Positions 44,043-54,723 of a stretch of DNA of 64,000 nt are shown in pieces (within the stretch, counting starts at the first letter, position 1; the number at the start of each line of letters is the position of its first letter). The position numbers were made by a program, and so were the translations under genes. This stretch comes from CBDATY01 sp965200445 (lineage in GTDB: Bacteria > Bacillota_I > Bacilli_A > Mycoplasmatales > Mycoplasmataceae), in assembly GCA_965200445.1 (NCBI GenBank), contig OZ241341.1, positions 434,001 to 498,000 on the forward strand, in the 5' to 3' direction. The notes below the pieces were generated by a model. That model made no database searches and had not been told where the DNA came from. It saw only the letters and a list, made by a program, of their open reading frames with translations.

Positions 44043-45527
44043 ATGAAAAATTTTTGGCTGGTTAGTGCTGCTGCACTAAGTCCTTTGTCTGGTGGCTTAT
44101 TAGGTTTTGTAGCATTGCATAGTCAGCAATCATTGCCTTCTGCGCACATTAAGCAATCTTTGCAACAGAATTTTAAGCGTTATAAAGGCAATGCCACATA
44201 TACTCATAACTACACTCAAAAAAATCAAACTTTTTTTAATGGCTATGGTAAGTTATATGCATCTGATGTAGACTCAAGCGCCGAAACGGGGGCCTTGTAT
44301 TTTCACTCTTCATTCACGCTAGATCTAACCGTGAAAGGGACTACTAGTTTATATAGTCAATGAAAAGAACTACATAATCAATATTCATCGGCATCTATTA
44401 CTTTAAACTGGTTAAAAGCGCATGCCCAAGGTTTGAACGATAGTGATTATTATTCTTATTTTAATTTACTTAATTATGATAATAATTATCGTTTGCCAAT
44501 TGGCTCTCGCATAGCTTTGCAGCCTTTGTACGACGATCCTTGATCTACCTTTGAAGGTGGTAATAGCAATTTTAGTAGTGCCTTTACCCAAATGTATAAC
44601 TGATTAACCACGCACCCTAGTTTGCCAACTGCGACCTTAGTGCTTAGTGAGCATACTAATTGGAACTATGATGCTTCCTTGGACTCCACACTAACCCCTG
44701 ATTTTAAATCTCTTAGTTTGGCCCAAAAGGTTATTAATAAAGTGAGTTCATCATATGTTGATTTGCCAACTGGGACGGATCCAGATCTAAAAAATCCAGA
44801 TACAATTGCTATTATTAAAAAACAACTACAACTCCAAAACGAAACCCTAACATCAGCTGATTTACAAACCTTGAGCTTTTCAAGTGATAAGCCATTAACT
44901 TTAACCAATGTGGTGTCTTTACAAGTTACTTCTAGCGAAGGGACCGTAGATACGGCTAGCAAGAAAATTTTATTAGCTTTTCATGTACCAGCAGCATCAT
45001 TTATCAATGAGATGACTAATTTAAATATAACACTGCCTAATGGAACCGATCCTGATTTTTCCGATCCAACCACTGTTACGGCTTTGAATCAAGCATTTCA
45101 AAAGCTTAATCCTGCTGCACCTAGCATAGCGGATTTCCATCCTGTTTATACTAGTTCTGAAACATTAACTCCGTACAATGTTGTTAATGTCCAAGCTCAT
45201 TTTGCTCCAACCGCTCAGGATCAAGCTGAAACCATGTTTAAGGTTGCTACCCATACTTCAGCGCAAGCCATCGCCAATAAAATACATGTTTTCCAATTTA
45301 GGTTGCAAGAATCATGCAACCCTAATGTGTTTAATCCCGCTACCCAAAAGGTAATTAAACAGAATTTACAATCTAACAACCCTAGCCTGACAGCTTTGGA
45401 TTTAGGCCAAATTAATTTTTCAACTAAATCAGTATTAAAAACCGGTACATATATTAAAATTACCTTGGAAATTGCTTCAAGTAGTTCTGATGTAGTATAT
45501 AAAAATATTCTGGTAGAACCTTTTTAG
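44043..45527 (+). CDS. Surface protein with variable-lipoprotein type repeats
   Basis: A 494-residue exported protein. The hydrophobic N-terminus (MKNFWLVSAAALSPLSGGLLGF) looks like a signal or anchor, but there is no lipobox cysteine. From about residue 230 the protein carries three repeats of about 50 residues (about 230-280, 320-371, 410-460), each with a helix, an LP-x-GTDPD-like turn, a proline-rich step and an (S/T)x(A/L)DLxxxxFS end, matching the repeats of Mycoplasma variable surface lipoproteins (Lipoprotein_17 type). Four Trp are TGA. Strong ribosome-binding site. Probably in an operon with the next gene, 25 bp on. Confidence 0.75.
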
Positions 45528-45552
45528 AAAATAGAATAGAAACGAGAACATC

Positions 45553-46611
45553 ATGATTAAAGATTTATTAACTGCTCTTGCAGTAACCAGTTTAGGTGGA
45601 TCAGGTGCGATAATTGCTAGTCACACCGCTAATGTCTCACAAACACAAAATGCTACAGTTGCAGCTTCTAAGCTGCATGTAGCAAAAAATAACACTCAAT
45701 TTAAAGCCAATAGCAATCCTTCGCCTTCGCAAAACATTATTAATAAAATTACTAATAAAGATATTAGTCTTCCTTCAGATACTAACCCTGATACCTCGAA
45801 TGCTGCTACGATTACCAATCTGAAAAACGCTTTAGCGTTAGCTAATCCTAAGTTAACATATCAAGACATCGCTTATTTGTCTTTTGGCGTAACTACCTTA
45901 GTGCACGGTCAGCAAGTTAGTGTAGTGGTGACAGCCAACGCTCTACCAACAACTGCATCAACAATAGTTAAAGTCACTTTGCATGACAATTCTAAAACTA
46001 TTATTGCTAAGTTAAAAAACACTAAACTTGTTTTACCACCAACTGTTAAACGCGATGTTAAATGACCAGCGACAGTCACTACTATGAAAGGCGTTTTAAA
46101 GAAACAAAACCCAGCCCTAAATAGTTTTGATCTTACCGCTTTAACTTTCTCGCAAGCCTCTGTGCCAGCTGCAGGAGACTGGTCTGTATATTCAATTCAA
46201 GTGCAAACCAATGACAGTGATAGTCAAACTGTAGCTAATAATTCGATTGCTTGAGAAACTATACCCACTACTTTAGCTAGTCATTTTGATCATATCACTA
46301 TTCATATCACGCCTACTTGAATTGGCCAATTTGACCCGTCTAACGGCATTAACTCTTTGTATTTTATTCAAGATCCATCATTGTTAAAGGCTATTAAAGC
46401 TGTCCCTAATTTGGGATCATGAGAATATACTGAATTAGTAGCCCAAATGCATAGTGTGTGATCCAAAGATGATAATCTTAATGCTATCTTCACTCCTACT
46501 AATGGAAACCCTTTTGTCAGCGGTCAACCAAAATCCTTTACATTCCATGTATTACCATTTGGTGGTGCTGTCGGTGCCAGTGTTAGCATGGCTTTTAATA
46601 TTAAATTTTAA
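45553..46611 (+). CDS. Second surface protein with the same repeats
   Basis: A 352-residue paralogue of the upstream gene. The N-terminus MIKDLLTALAVTSLGGSGAII is signal-like, again without a lipobox. Two clear repeats lie at about 61-111 and 150-200 (IINKITNKDISLPSDTNPD and LKKQNPALNSFDLTALTFS give the ends), and a weaker third follows. TGA codons at 46063 and several sites after 46250 place the real end at 46611. Repeats shared with the upstream gene suggest duplication. Confidence 0.72.
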
Positions 46612-46738
46612 TTAATCACGCACGGACCTGTAAACCCAAGATTTCATCATTGCTTTTTCTACTAAGTTGTTTGCTGCAATTTAATATAAAATATAATTAC
46701 TTTTACGAATATTTATATTATCACTTGTGTTTTTAGTT

Positions 46739-47884
46739 ATGCCCAATAAGCGATCTAAAGTTATTGTTGGAATGTCTGGTGGTGTTGATTCATCAGTTAG
46801 TGCTAATTTATTGCAAAAGAACCCGCAGTTAATAGTGGAGGGTCTTTTCATGTTAAATTGAGATAGTGCTATTAATAATGATATTTTAGGTCATAAAAAT
46901 GTTAGCCAGGAATGCTCCGGTACGCAAGATTGATCTGATGTGCAAAAGGTGGCAACATCCCTCGATATCAAAGTCCATCGTGTTAACTTTGTGAAAGCTT
47001 ATTGGGATAATGTGTTTGAATATTTTTTAGCTTCTTACAAGGAAGGCTTTACCCCTAACCCTGATGTGTTGTGCAACCAAATGATTAAATTTGATGCTTT
47101 TTTAAAGTATGCTCGTGAGCACTTACAAGCTGATTATGTTGCGATGGGGCATTATGCTCAGGTCTTATTTAATAATGAGATACAGGAATACCAACTCTTA
47201 AGAGCTGCTGACTCGAATAAGGATCAAACCTACTTTTTATCGAGACTAACCCAGGATCAATTACAGTATATTAAATTCCCGGTAGGGGGGTTGCAAAAGC
47301 AAGCAGTTCGTCGTATTGCCCGCGAGCATAATTTAGTGGTAGCTGACAAAAAAGATTCGACCGGTATTTGTTTTATTGGAGAACGTAATTTCACAGCTTT
47401 TTTACAAAATTATTTGCCGAACCAACCCGGACCCATTATTGATATAACCAATCAAAGTATTCAAGGACAACACATTGGCACGATGTACTTTACGATTGGG
47501 CAAAGAAAAAAATTGAATTTAGGCGGTAAACGCGAACCGTATTACATAGTGGGTAAAAATATTAAAGCCAAAATTATTTATGTAGCGCCAAAATCACAAA
47601 AAGACCAATATTTAAGGTCTAATTCAGCCATCATTACTAAAGTTAATTTTATTAACACAAACATCCCCAAAGTATTTTCAGCATCAGTTAAATTTCGTTA
47701 TCGTCAACCAGATATACCGGTTCAAGTTAAAGTGCTTGGTCCAGGGAAAATACACTTAACATATGACAAAGCTTTAGCTGTAACTCCGGGCCAAGAAGCA
47801 GTTTTATACAATGGCAATGTGTGTTTAGGGGGCGGAGAAATTAATAAAGTCTTTTGGAATAACCATTTATTGGAGCACCTCTAG
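46739..47884 (+). CDS. mnmA: tRNA 2-thiouridylase MnmA
   Basis: Adds sulfur to U34 of Lys, Glu and Gln tRNAs. The 381-residue protein has the PP-loop GMSGGVDSSV near 12-21, LCNQMIKF with Cys112 and STGICFIGERNF with Cys211, the cysteine pair that handles the persulfide. The N-terminal part, with two TGA codons, is hidden in the standard code. It is followed by recD2 after one base. Confidence 0.95.
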
Positions 47885-47885
47885 T

Positions 47886-50147
47886 ATGTCTGAATTGCTG
47901 CAAGTACAAGGAAAATTAAAAAAAGTACTTTATGTAAATAGTAATCCATCAGTTAACGGCGCAGCTTGGTGTTTAGCCTTAATTAGATTAGAAAAACCTC
48001 TGCACGGCAAGCTAGATTTAAAGATAAGCGGGAAATTCAATTTACACAAAAACCAAGTTTATAATTTCACTATTAAAAATAATCAGCAATACGACAGCTA
48101 TGATGTAGTCTATTACACTTTAATTGGTTCTGATGATCAAGAAAGTTGAGCATCTTTTTTAGCTGATAATTTGCCAACGCATTTTGATCGTTCGTTATTA
48201 AGTGCTATTGTTGATGAATTTTATTCATATAAAACAGTTTTTTATGAAAATATTTTAAAAAACCCTAGTCATTTAAGCAAAATAAAATCTTTAAGTCAAT
48301 CAGATGCGTACAGCATAGTTCGTTTGATGAATAACTACAAAATGTATCAATCAATATTAAAAATGTTGTTATCTAATAATGTGAGTATATTATGATTAGA
48401 AAAACTAAAGAGCCAGGAAGGGTTGGCGAGTGAAGTTTTCACTAATCTAAAAATCAACATTTACAATTTAGTGCCAACATATATTTCCTTTGCTTTAGCT
48501 GATCAAATTTACTGCTTATTTTATCCTTCTAATAAAAAAAGTTTGTTCAGAATTGCGCATATTGTTGGTCATTTTATTAACCGCTATTGCTTTGTAACCG
48601 GTAACACATTTATGTATGTGGATAATCCCAATTTGTTTTGAAGTCAGCTTAGCATTGATGACATTGCACTATATGATGTTGTGCAGCAAAAAAATTTAGT
48701 CGCTATTTTGCAACAAGCTAGTAGTCTGTCGTTAGTGGATTATAATTCAGAAACAGGGGTTGTAACTCCATATTACATGTTTAAAGCGAATCACATGATT
48801 ATTAATAGTTTTAAAAACTGTTTAAATCAAGATATTTTGTTGTCTCAACATGTTTCAGAGCTAACCATTTCTGACCAACAAAATAAAGAAATTGTATTAA
48901 ACAAACAACAACTCAAAGCAATTAATTTATCAATGCAGCATAATATAAGCATTATTAGTGGTCCACCTGGATCAGGCAAAACTACCGTTATCAAAGGTTT
49001 GCTAAAGATTATTGAGCAACATTTTCACGGCCCCATTGTTCAATTAAGTGCTCCAACAGGCCGGGCTTGTAGTGCTTTAGCGGATAAAACTGGTCATAAT
49101 GCTTCGACATTACATTCCTTATTTCGCTGAAACCCCAAAATCCCCATTCAGGAAATGTTGGATGCGCCTGTTCATGGAACTTACAAGGAAACAGTTTTAG
49201 TGATTGATGAAATGAGTATGGTGCCTCCCTGAGTGCTGGCAGCAACATTGAAATTATTTCCCTGTTTAAGGCACATTGTTTTGATTGGTGATGTAAACCA
49301 AATCCCTGCCGTAGAACCTGGCAATTTATTTGCTGACATAATTAGAGCTAATGTCTTTCCAATTACTTATTTAAATCATAATTACCGACAAGAAGCATCC
49401 CTAGAAATAAGTGAATTAGCTCAAAAAGTTATTAATCAAGACTTTTCAGAGGAAATTGATTTTGGTAATGCTATTGAGCAAATAGAAGTAACTGACTCTC
49501 AATCAATTCTTACTAATGTAGAAAAAATCTATGAACACCTTGAACAGACTGCTGCAGTAAATTGCATGAATGATGTGCAAATTATTGCTCCTTTGAAAAA
49601 AAGAGGTGCGGGAATTGAGATTATTAATAGTACTATTCAAAAAATGGTGAACCCAGTCGATACCAAAACATTTTTAAAATTACCACTCAGCAACCAATAC
49701 GTGGGACCGAATGATAAAATTATGCACATTAAAAATAATACTTTATTAAATGTTTTTAATGGAGATATTGGTAAAGTTCGCAAGGTCAAACATTTAGCCG
49801 AAAAAAGTAATATGCAAGATTGGTGTATAGAAGCACAATATCCTCCTTTATTAAGTCAGGGTAAACCCAGAATTGTTCGCTATAAACGATCAGACTTATC
49901 AGAGTTAAGATTAGCATATGCTATTACAGTACATAAAAGTCAAGGCTCTGAATATAAGCATGTCATTTTAATTTTGGATCGGTTGCATAAAATTTTAATT
50001 AACCGAGAATTAATTTATACAGCTATTAGTAGAGCATCTGAAAAATTATATCTCGTGGGCAGTCGCGTGCTACTGAGTTATGCAGCTCATAATTCTATGC
50101 CTGTTCGGAATACACTGCTAAAAAAGCTCCTGCAGGATAGTCTGTAA
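47886..50147 (+). CDS. recD2: RecD-like DNA helicase (RecD2)
   Basis: A superfamily 1B 5'-3' helicase without RecB or RecC. The 753-residue protein has an N-terminal domain of about 330 residues unlike E. coli RecD, then Walker A GPPGSGKTT at about 359-367, Walker B VLVIDEMSMV, the NHNYRQ motif, APLKKRGAG, and motif VI TVHKSQGSEYKHVI with YTAISRA. Five TGA codons split it into fragments in the standard code. Transcribed with mnmA. Its partners here are likely SSB and RecA. Confidence 0.92.
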
Positions 50148-50216
50148 TATCCTTTAATTGCAGAGGGAAAATCATTTATAATCATTACATAAAATCACTG
50201 AAACGGATTTCTTATT

Positions 50217-51491
50217 TTGAAGAGTATCATCAAGCCCCGAGGCACAATAGATTGACTAAAATCAGAAGGGGTTAAATTATATAATTTGCAATCTTTACTT
50301 ATAGATATAGCTGCTAGCTATAATTTTCAGTTCATTTCTACCCCCTTATATGAGTCCAAACAGCTATTTAAAAGAGGGGTGGGCGGTAATACTGATATAG
50401 TGCAAAAAGAAATGTTTGAGCTGCAAGACCGCAAACAAAGGGCTTTTGTTTTGCGGCCAGAAGCGACTGCTGGTATAACAAGGGCTGTAATAGAAAATAA
50501 ACTTCTATTAACTGAAGCTTTACCTATAAAAATGTGTTATTTTGGTCCGATGTTTCGCTACGAGCGACCTCAGGCAGGACGCATGAGGCAATTTTTTCAA
50601 TTTGGGGTGGAACTGTTTGGGCCTAAATCTTATTATCAAGATTGTGAGGTTTTAAAATTAGCATCAGATATTTTGCACAAGTGTCAAGTTAAAGATTTTG
50701 TACTAGAAATTAATTTTTTACCCACTGGTTCACAACGATCAAAATACATTAATGATTTAATTGCGAGTGTTAATAATCAAAAATTGTGCGCAGATTGCCT
50801 CCGTCGCATTAAAAAAAATCCTCTACGAATTTTAGACTGCAAGGTTGACCAGTTAATCTTTAGCCATATTCCAGATATGACTAATTATTTGACCGAACAT
50901 GAGCAACAATATTTCAAAGATCTTACTACCTGTTTGGATGATTGGAACATTCAGTATGAAATTAATCGTCGTCTGGTACGAGGATTAGATTACTATAATG
51001 GACTGGTGTTTGAACTTAACCTTAAGAATCGGCCAGGGGAACTTGCTGCCAGTATAATTGGCGGCGGACATTATGATAGGCTGGTTAATTTTTTAGATCC
51101 TAGTGTGCAATCTGATGCCATTGGGTTTGCGATTGGTATTGAAAGATTACTTATGGCTTCAGCAGCAGCAGATAAATTATTTGCCTTAAATCAACTAGAT
51201 TTTATGATTTTACCTTTGTCTAATGATAGGCAATTAATGAATTATGCTGCTCAAATAGCTCAAGAACTACGGTTTGGTTGTGGATATAAAACCATTATTA
51301 ATTATGCTGGTGGTAAACTGAAGCAGCAGTTTCGGATGGCTGATCGCCGCCAAGCACTTTATTTAGTGATTGTGGGCAACGAAGAATTAAAAACACAAAC
51401 TATGCAACTCAAAAACAACAACAATAAGACAAGTCAAGTTGTATCATTCAAGGATTTAAAGACGGTTTTACAAAATGGTAAAAAAATATAA
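50217..51491 (+). CDS. hisS: Histidyl-tRNA synthetase
   Basis: Charges tRNA-His. The 424-residue class II enzyme has KPRGTIDWLKSEG at the N-terminus, LRPEATAGITRAV, FGPMFRYERPQAGRMRQFFQFGVE, and RGLDYYNGLVFEL with the His-specific motif, then the anticodon-binding domain. The conserved KPRGT start is preceded only by TTG 50217, so a TTG start is likely; a start at 50286 would cut it off. A possible -10 TATAAT is at 50177. The stop overlaps the aspS start by 17 bp. No T-box leader is visible. Confidence 0.93.
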
Positions 51492-53184
51492 TTGTGGTCA
51501 ATTAAGATTAGCACATACTGGACAGCAAGTATCATTGCATGGGTGAGTTAACAATGTGCGTTTATTGGGTAATTTAATTTTTATTGATTTGCGGGACCAA
51601 TGAGGCATCACCCAAATTATTTGTAATCGTACACTTGATAATTTTGACCAATTAAAAAAAGTGAGAACGGAAGATGTTGTGCATATTATTGGATTGGTGC
51701 AGGCAAAGAAACAAGCAAATAAACATCTCGCTACAGGGGCAATCGAAATTCTAGCACACCAATGTCATATTCTTAGTCGTGCCAAAGAACTGCCTTTTAC
51801 CATCAATAGTAAAGGCGCTACCAGTGAGGCGACACGTTTAAAATACCGTTACCTAGACTTAAGAAGAGCGCAATTGCAGCATAATTTAAAGGTTAAAAGT
51901 CAGCTATTATATTTAATCCATAATTTTTTCCATAATAATGATTTTTTGAATTTAGAGACTCCCATTTTAAGTGCTCCCACTCCTGAAGGCGCCAGAAACT
52001 TTGTTGTACCATCCCGTTTATTACCTGGTAAATATTATGCTTTAGCACAATCACCGCAGTTGTATAAACAAATGCTGATGATTGGTGGATTGGGTAATTA
52101 TTATCAAATTGCCCGCTGTTTTAGAGATGAAGATTTTCGCTCTGATCGTCAGCCCGAATTTAGTCAGTTAGACGTGGAAATGACATGAGCAACTGTAAAA
52201 GGTGTGCAGACACTCATTGAACAATTATGCAGATGTATATGAAAAACCATTAAAAACATTGATATTCCTCAATCATTTATGCACATTAGCTATGCTGACG
52301 CAATTGATAAATATGGTACAGACAAACCTGACCTGCGCTTTGATAACAAACTATTTAATGTGGAGAGTATTTTTAGCAACACTAGTTCATCTTTTTTGCA
52401 GAAATTCATTAATGCTGGTTTAACTATTAAAGCTATGTTTGTGCCATCCATGCTAATTAGTTCTCAAATTAAAGATTTACAAACGGTCGCTCAACAATAT
52501 GGCACTGGTTTGTTTATTGTAAAAATTGATGATAAACAAGTCTGGACGGGCTCTCTAGCTAAACAACTATCAGAAGCAGAGCGCCAACAACTACTCAGCC
52601 AATTAAATGCTAAGCACCAAGCTGGTACTTTTTGCTTGGTGGCAGATAAATATCACTTAGCTAGTTGCGCTTTAGGTGCGATTCGTTCTAAAGTAGCGCA
52701 AATGCTGTATCAGTTTGATCCTGATTTATATAAATTTGCTTGGGTAATTGATGCTCCTTTGTTCGAATACAGCGAGCAAGAAAAACGCTATGTAGCCTTA
52801 CACCACCCATTTACTAAGCCACAAAGTAAGCACTTGTTAGTTGATAAAACTAATTATGCTACTATGCGAGCAGAAGCTTATGACTTAGTTATCAATGGTT
52901 ATGAAGTAGGGGGTGGTAGTCTCCGCATTAATGAAGCTGATATGCAGGTTACCGTATTTAAACTCCTAGGTATGTCTGATCAAGCTATATCTGATCGTTT
53001 TGGTTGATTTATAGAAGCTTTAAAATACGGTACTCCTGAACACGGTGGTATTGCCCTGGGTATTGATCGTATAACCATGTTACTTGTTAATGACGATAAT
53101 ATTCGTAACGTGATTCCTTTCCCTAAAAATAACATGGGTGCTGATAAAACGACTGAATCACCTGCGTCCATTGACACCAAATAA
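51475..53184 (+). CDS. aspS: Aspartyl-tRNA synthetase
   Basis: Charges tRNA-Asp. The 569-residue protein has the anticodon OB fold (VSLHGWVNNVRLLG), KYRYLDLRRAQLQHN, motif 2 FRDEDFRSDRQPEFSQLDVEM, a GAD domain insertion, and motif 3 GIALGIDRITMLL. At least seven Trp codons are TGA. The start ATG 51475 lies within hisS, in another frame. hisS-aspS is a common Firmicutes pair. Whether it also charges tRNA-Asn cannot be judged here. Confidence 0.94.
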
Positions 53185-53244
53185 TTTAATGGTCCAAACA
53201 CCCCCCGGACAAGTATTATTGGCATTTATCAAGGGGATATTTTT

Positions 53245-53253
53245 TGGTATAAT
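53245..53253 (+). promoter_or_regulatory. Promoter -10 (extended) for rplU
   Basis: TGGTATAAT, identical to the rRNA -10. A second TATAAT lies at 53284-53289. The leader to rplU is about 80 bp and has no obvious L21 fold that I can prove. Confidence 0.6.
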
Positions 53254-53340
53254 TATTATTCGTATTTAGTAAGCTTATTAGGCTATAATCAAAATATTTT
53301 ATTAAATTTTATTAATGTAAGAATTATGTTCGGAGCAAAA

Positions 53341-54045
53341 ATGTCAGATTTTGCAATTATTAAAACTGGTGGAAAACAATTGCGAGTTGCTAAAGGTAAG
53401 CACATATATGTTGAAAAACTTGCGATTGAGCCCGGGAAAAGTGTTATTTTTGAAGAAGTACTAATGGTAGATGACAAGGTAGGAGAACCCTTGTTAAAAT
53501 CTGCTAAAGTAAAGGGCAAAGTGGTTAAGCACGGTCGTCAAAGAAAAATTATTATTTTTAAATATCGTCCTAAAAAAGATTCTCACAGTAAACAAGGTCA
53601 TCGTCAAAATTACACAGAAGTGGAAATTGAGGCTATTTCATTAACAGGAAAATTTGCTGCACCAAAAAAAGCAGTTCCAGTTAAAGCTAAAAAATCATCA
53701 ACAGCTAAAACTTCAACTACAGCTAAGACTAGTGTTGTTAAAAACAAAGCAACTTCAGCATCCACAACTGCAAATGTTAATAAGACAGCTAGTAGTGGGG
53801 TGGTAAAAGCTACGGCTAAAAAAGCAACAACGACTAAAAAACCTACCACTACTCCAAAAACAACCACTACTAAAAAAGCAACAACGACTAAAAAACCTAC
53901 CACTACTCCAAAAACTACTACTACTAAAAAAGCAACAGCCATTAAAAAACCCACTGCTGCTAAAAAAACAACCACTACTAAAAAACCCGCGCAAGCCCCT
54001 AGTAAAACCGCTAAACCAGTTGCTAAGGTAAAAAACAAAAAATAA
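53341..54045 (+). CDS. rplU: 50S ribosomal protein L21 with long basic tail
   Basis: L21 binds 23S rRNA with L20. Residues 1 to about 105 are L21: AIIKTGGKQLRVAKGKHIYVEKL, GRQRKIIIFKYRPKKDSHSKQGHRQNYTEVEI (parts). The protein is 234 residues, so about 130 residues are extra: an Ala/Lys-rich linker and then Lys-Thr-Pro repeats (KKATTTKKPTTTPKTTTT twice, and degenerate copies). The tail recalls histone H1-like basic tails. ATG 53341 has GGAG upstream; ATG 53326 would add five residues. Confidence 0.95.
   Translation: MSDFAIIKTGGKQLRVAKGKHIYVEKLAIEPGKSVIFEEVLMVDDKVGEPLLKSAKVKGKVVKHGRQRKIIIFKYRPKKDSHSKQGHRQNYTEVEIEAISLTGKFAAPKKAVPVKAKKSSTAKTSTTAKTSVVKNKATSASTTANVNKTASSGVVKATAKKATTTKKPTTTPKTTTTKKATTTKKPTTTPKTTTTKKATAIKKPTAAKKTTTTKKPAQAPSKTAKPVAKVKNKK
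53818..53940 (+). repeat. 54-bp tandem repeat in the rplU tail
   Basis: Two full copies (53818-53871, 53872-53925), nearly identical at DNA level, and the start of a third. Each encodes 18 residues of Lys, Thr, Pro and Ala. The near identity of the two copies suggests recent slippage or unequal recombination. Confidence 0.88.
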
Positions 54046-54054
54046 TTCTTTCAA

Positions 54055-54387
54055 ATGGTTAATATTACAATTCAGCGTTCTGAAAGCTATATTCGAAAAA
54101 TTGTATGTCAAGGACATGCATCACCAGATGCTGCTGAGTCTGATTTAATTTGTGCTGGGCTAACCGCTATCACTTCAGGTGCTTGCAATGCTATAGATCA
54201 AATTGATAATCAGCATAAATATGCTAAAATATCATGCGAAGAAGGGTACGTTATGCTTGAAGTAACAATTCCCTTAATGCAGTTAACCATTGTTTTAGAA
54301 ACAGTTTATTGGCAATTAAAAACATTAGCAGAGCAATATTCAAGTACAATAGCATGAAAGGAAGTACCTATAAATGATGAAGTATAA
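54055..54387 (+). CDS. prp: Ribosomal-processing cysteine protease Prp
   Basis: Cuts an N-terminal extension from L27 in Firmicutes-like bacteria. The 110-residue protein has the catalytic dyad His21 (QGHASPDAAESD) and Cys33 (LICAGLTA). One TGA at 54355 adds nine residues to the end. It overlaps the rpmA start by 14 bp. Between rplU and rpmA is its canonical place. Confidence 0.92.
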
Positions 54388-54667
54388 TTTAGGATTAAAA
54401 CTTTTCTCCAGTAAAAAAGGGGTAGGGTCATCACGCAACGGGCGTGATTCAGCTGGTCGCCGCCTTGGTTTGAAATCAGCTGACGGCCAAATTGTAAAGG
54501 CCGGAACGATCATCTACCGCCAGCGCGGCACAAAAATTCATCCCGGAAATAATGTTGGACAGGGTTCAGACGATACTTTATATGCCCTTATTAGTGGGAA
54601 AGTTAAATTTGAACATATTAATAGACATCAGAAGAAGGTGTCAGTTTACAGCACTACAGCCAAATAA
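54374..54667 (+). CDS. rpmA: 50S ribosomal protein L27
   Basis: L27 sits by the peptidyl-transferase centre. The 97-residue protein has the extended N-terminus NLGLKLFS before SKKGVGSSRNGRDSAGRRLG, so the Prp cleavage site (LFS/SKKG) is present. Ribosome-binding site AAAGGAAG lies before ATG 54374; a second ATG follows at 54377. Later parts: KAGTIIYRQRGTKIHPGNNVG. Confidence 0.96.
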   Translation: MMKYNLGLKLFSSKKGVGSSRNGRDSAGRRLGLKSADGQIVKAGTIIYRQRGTKIHPGNNVGQGSDDTLYALISGKVKFEHINRHQKKVSVYSTTAK

Positions 54668-54723
54668 TTTTACTCTGTAAAATTATTTTTTTTAGTCTAC
54701 CATTGAATTAAGGATAATTAAAT

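Noticed and set aside
50148..50216. Possible T-box before hisS
   Set aside because: The gap is only 69 bp and has no T-box sequence or stem I.
53818..53940. Direct repeats that could suggest a CRISPR-like array
   Set aside because: The repeats are head-to-tail with no unique spacers and lie in frame within rplU.
53610..54117. Long open frames on the minus strand over rplU (Phe/Ser- and Val-rich)
   Set aside because: They mirror the Lys/Thr repeat codons of rplU and have no start signals.
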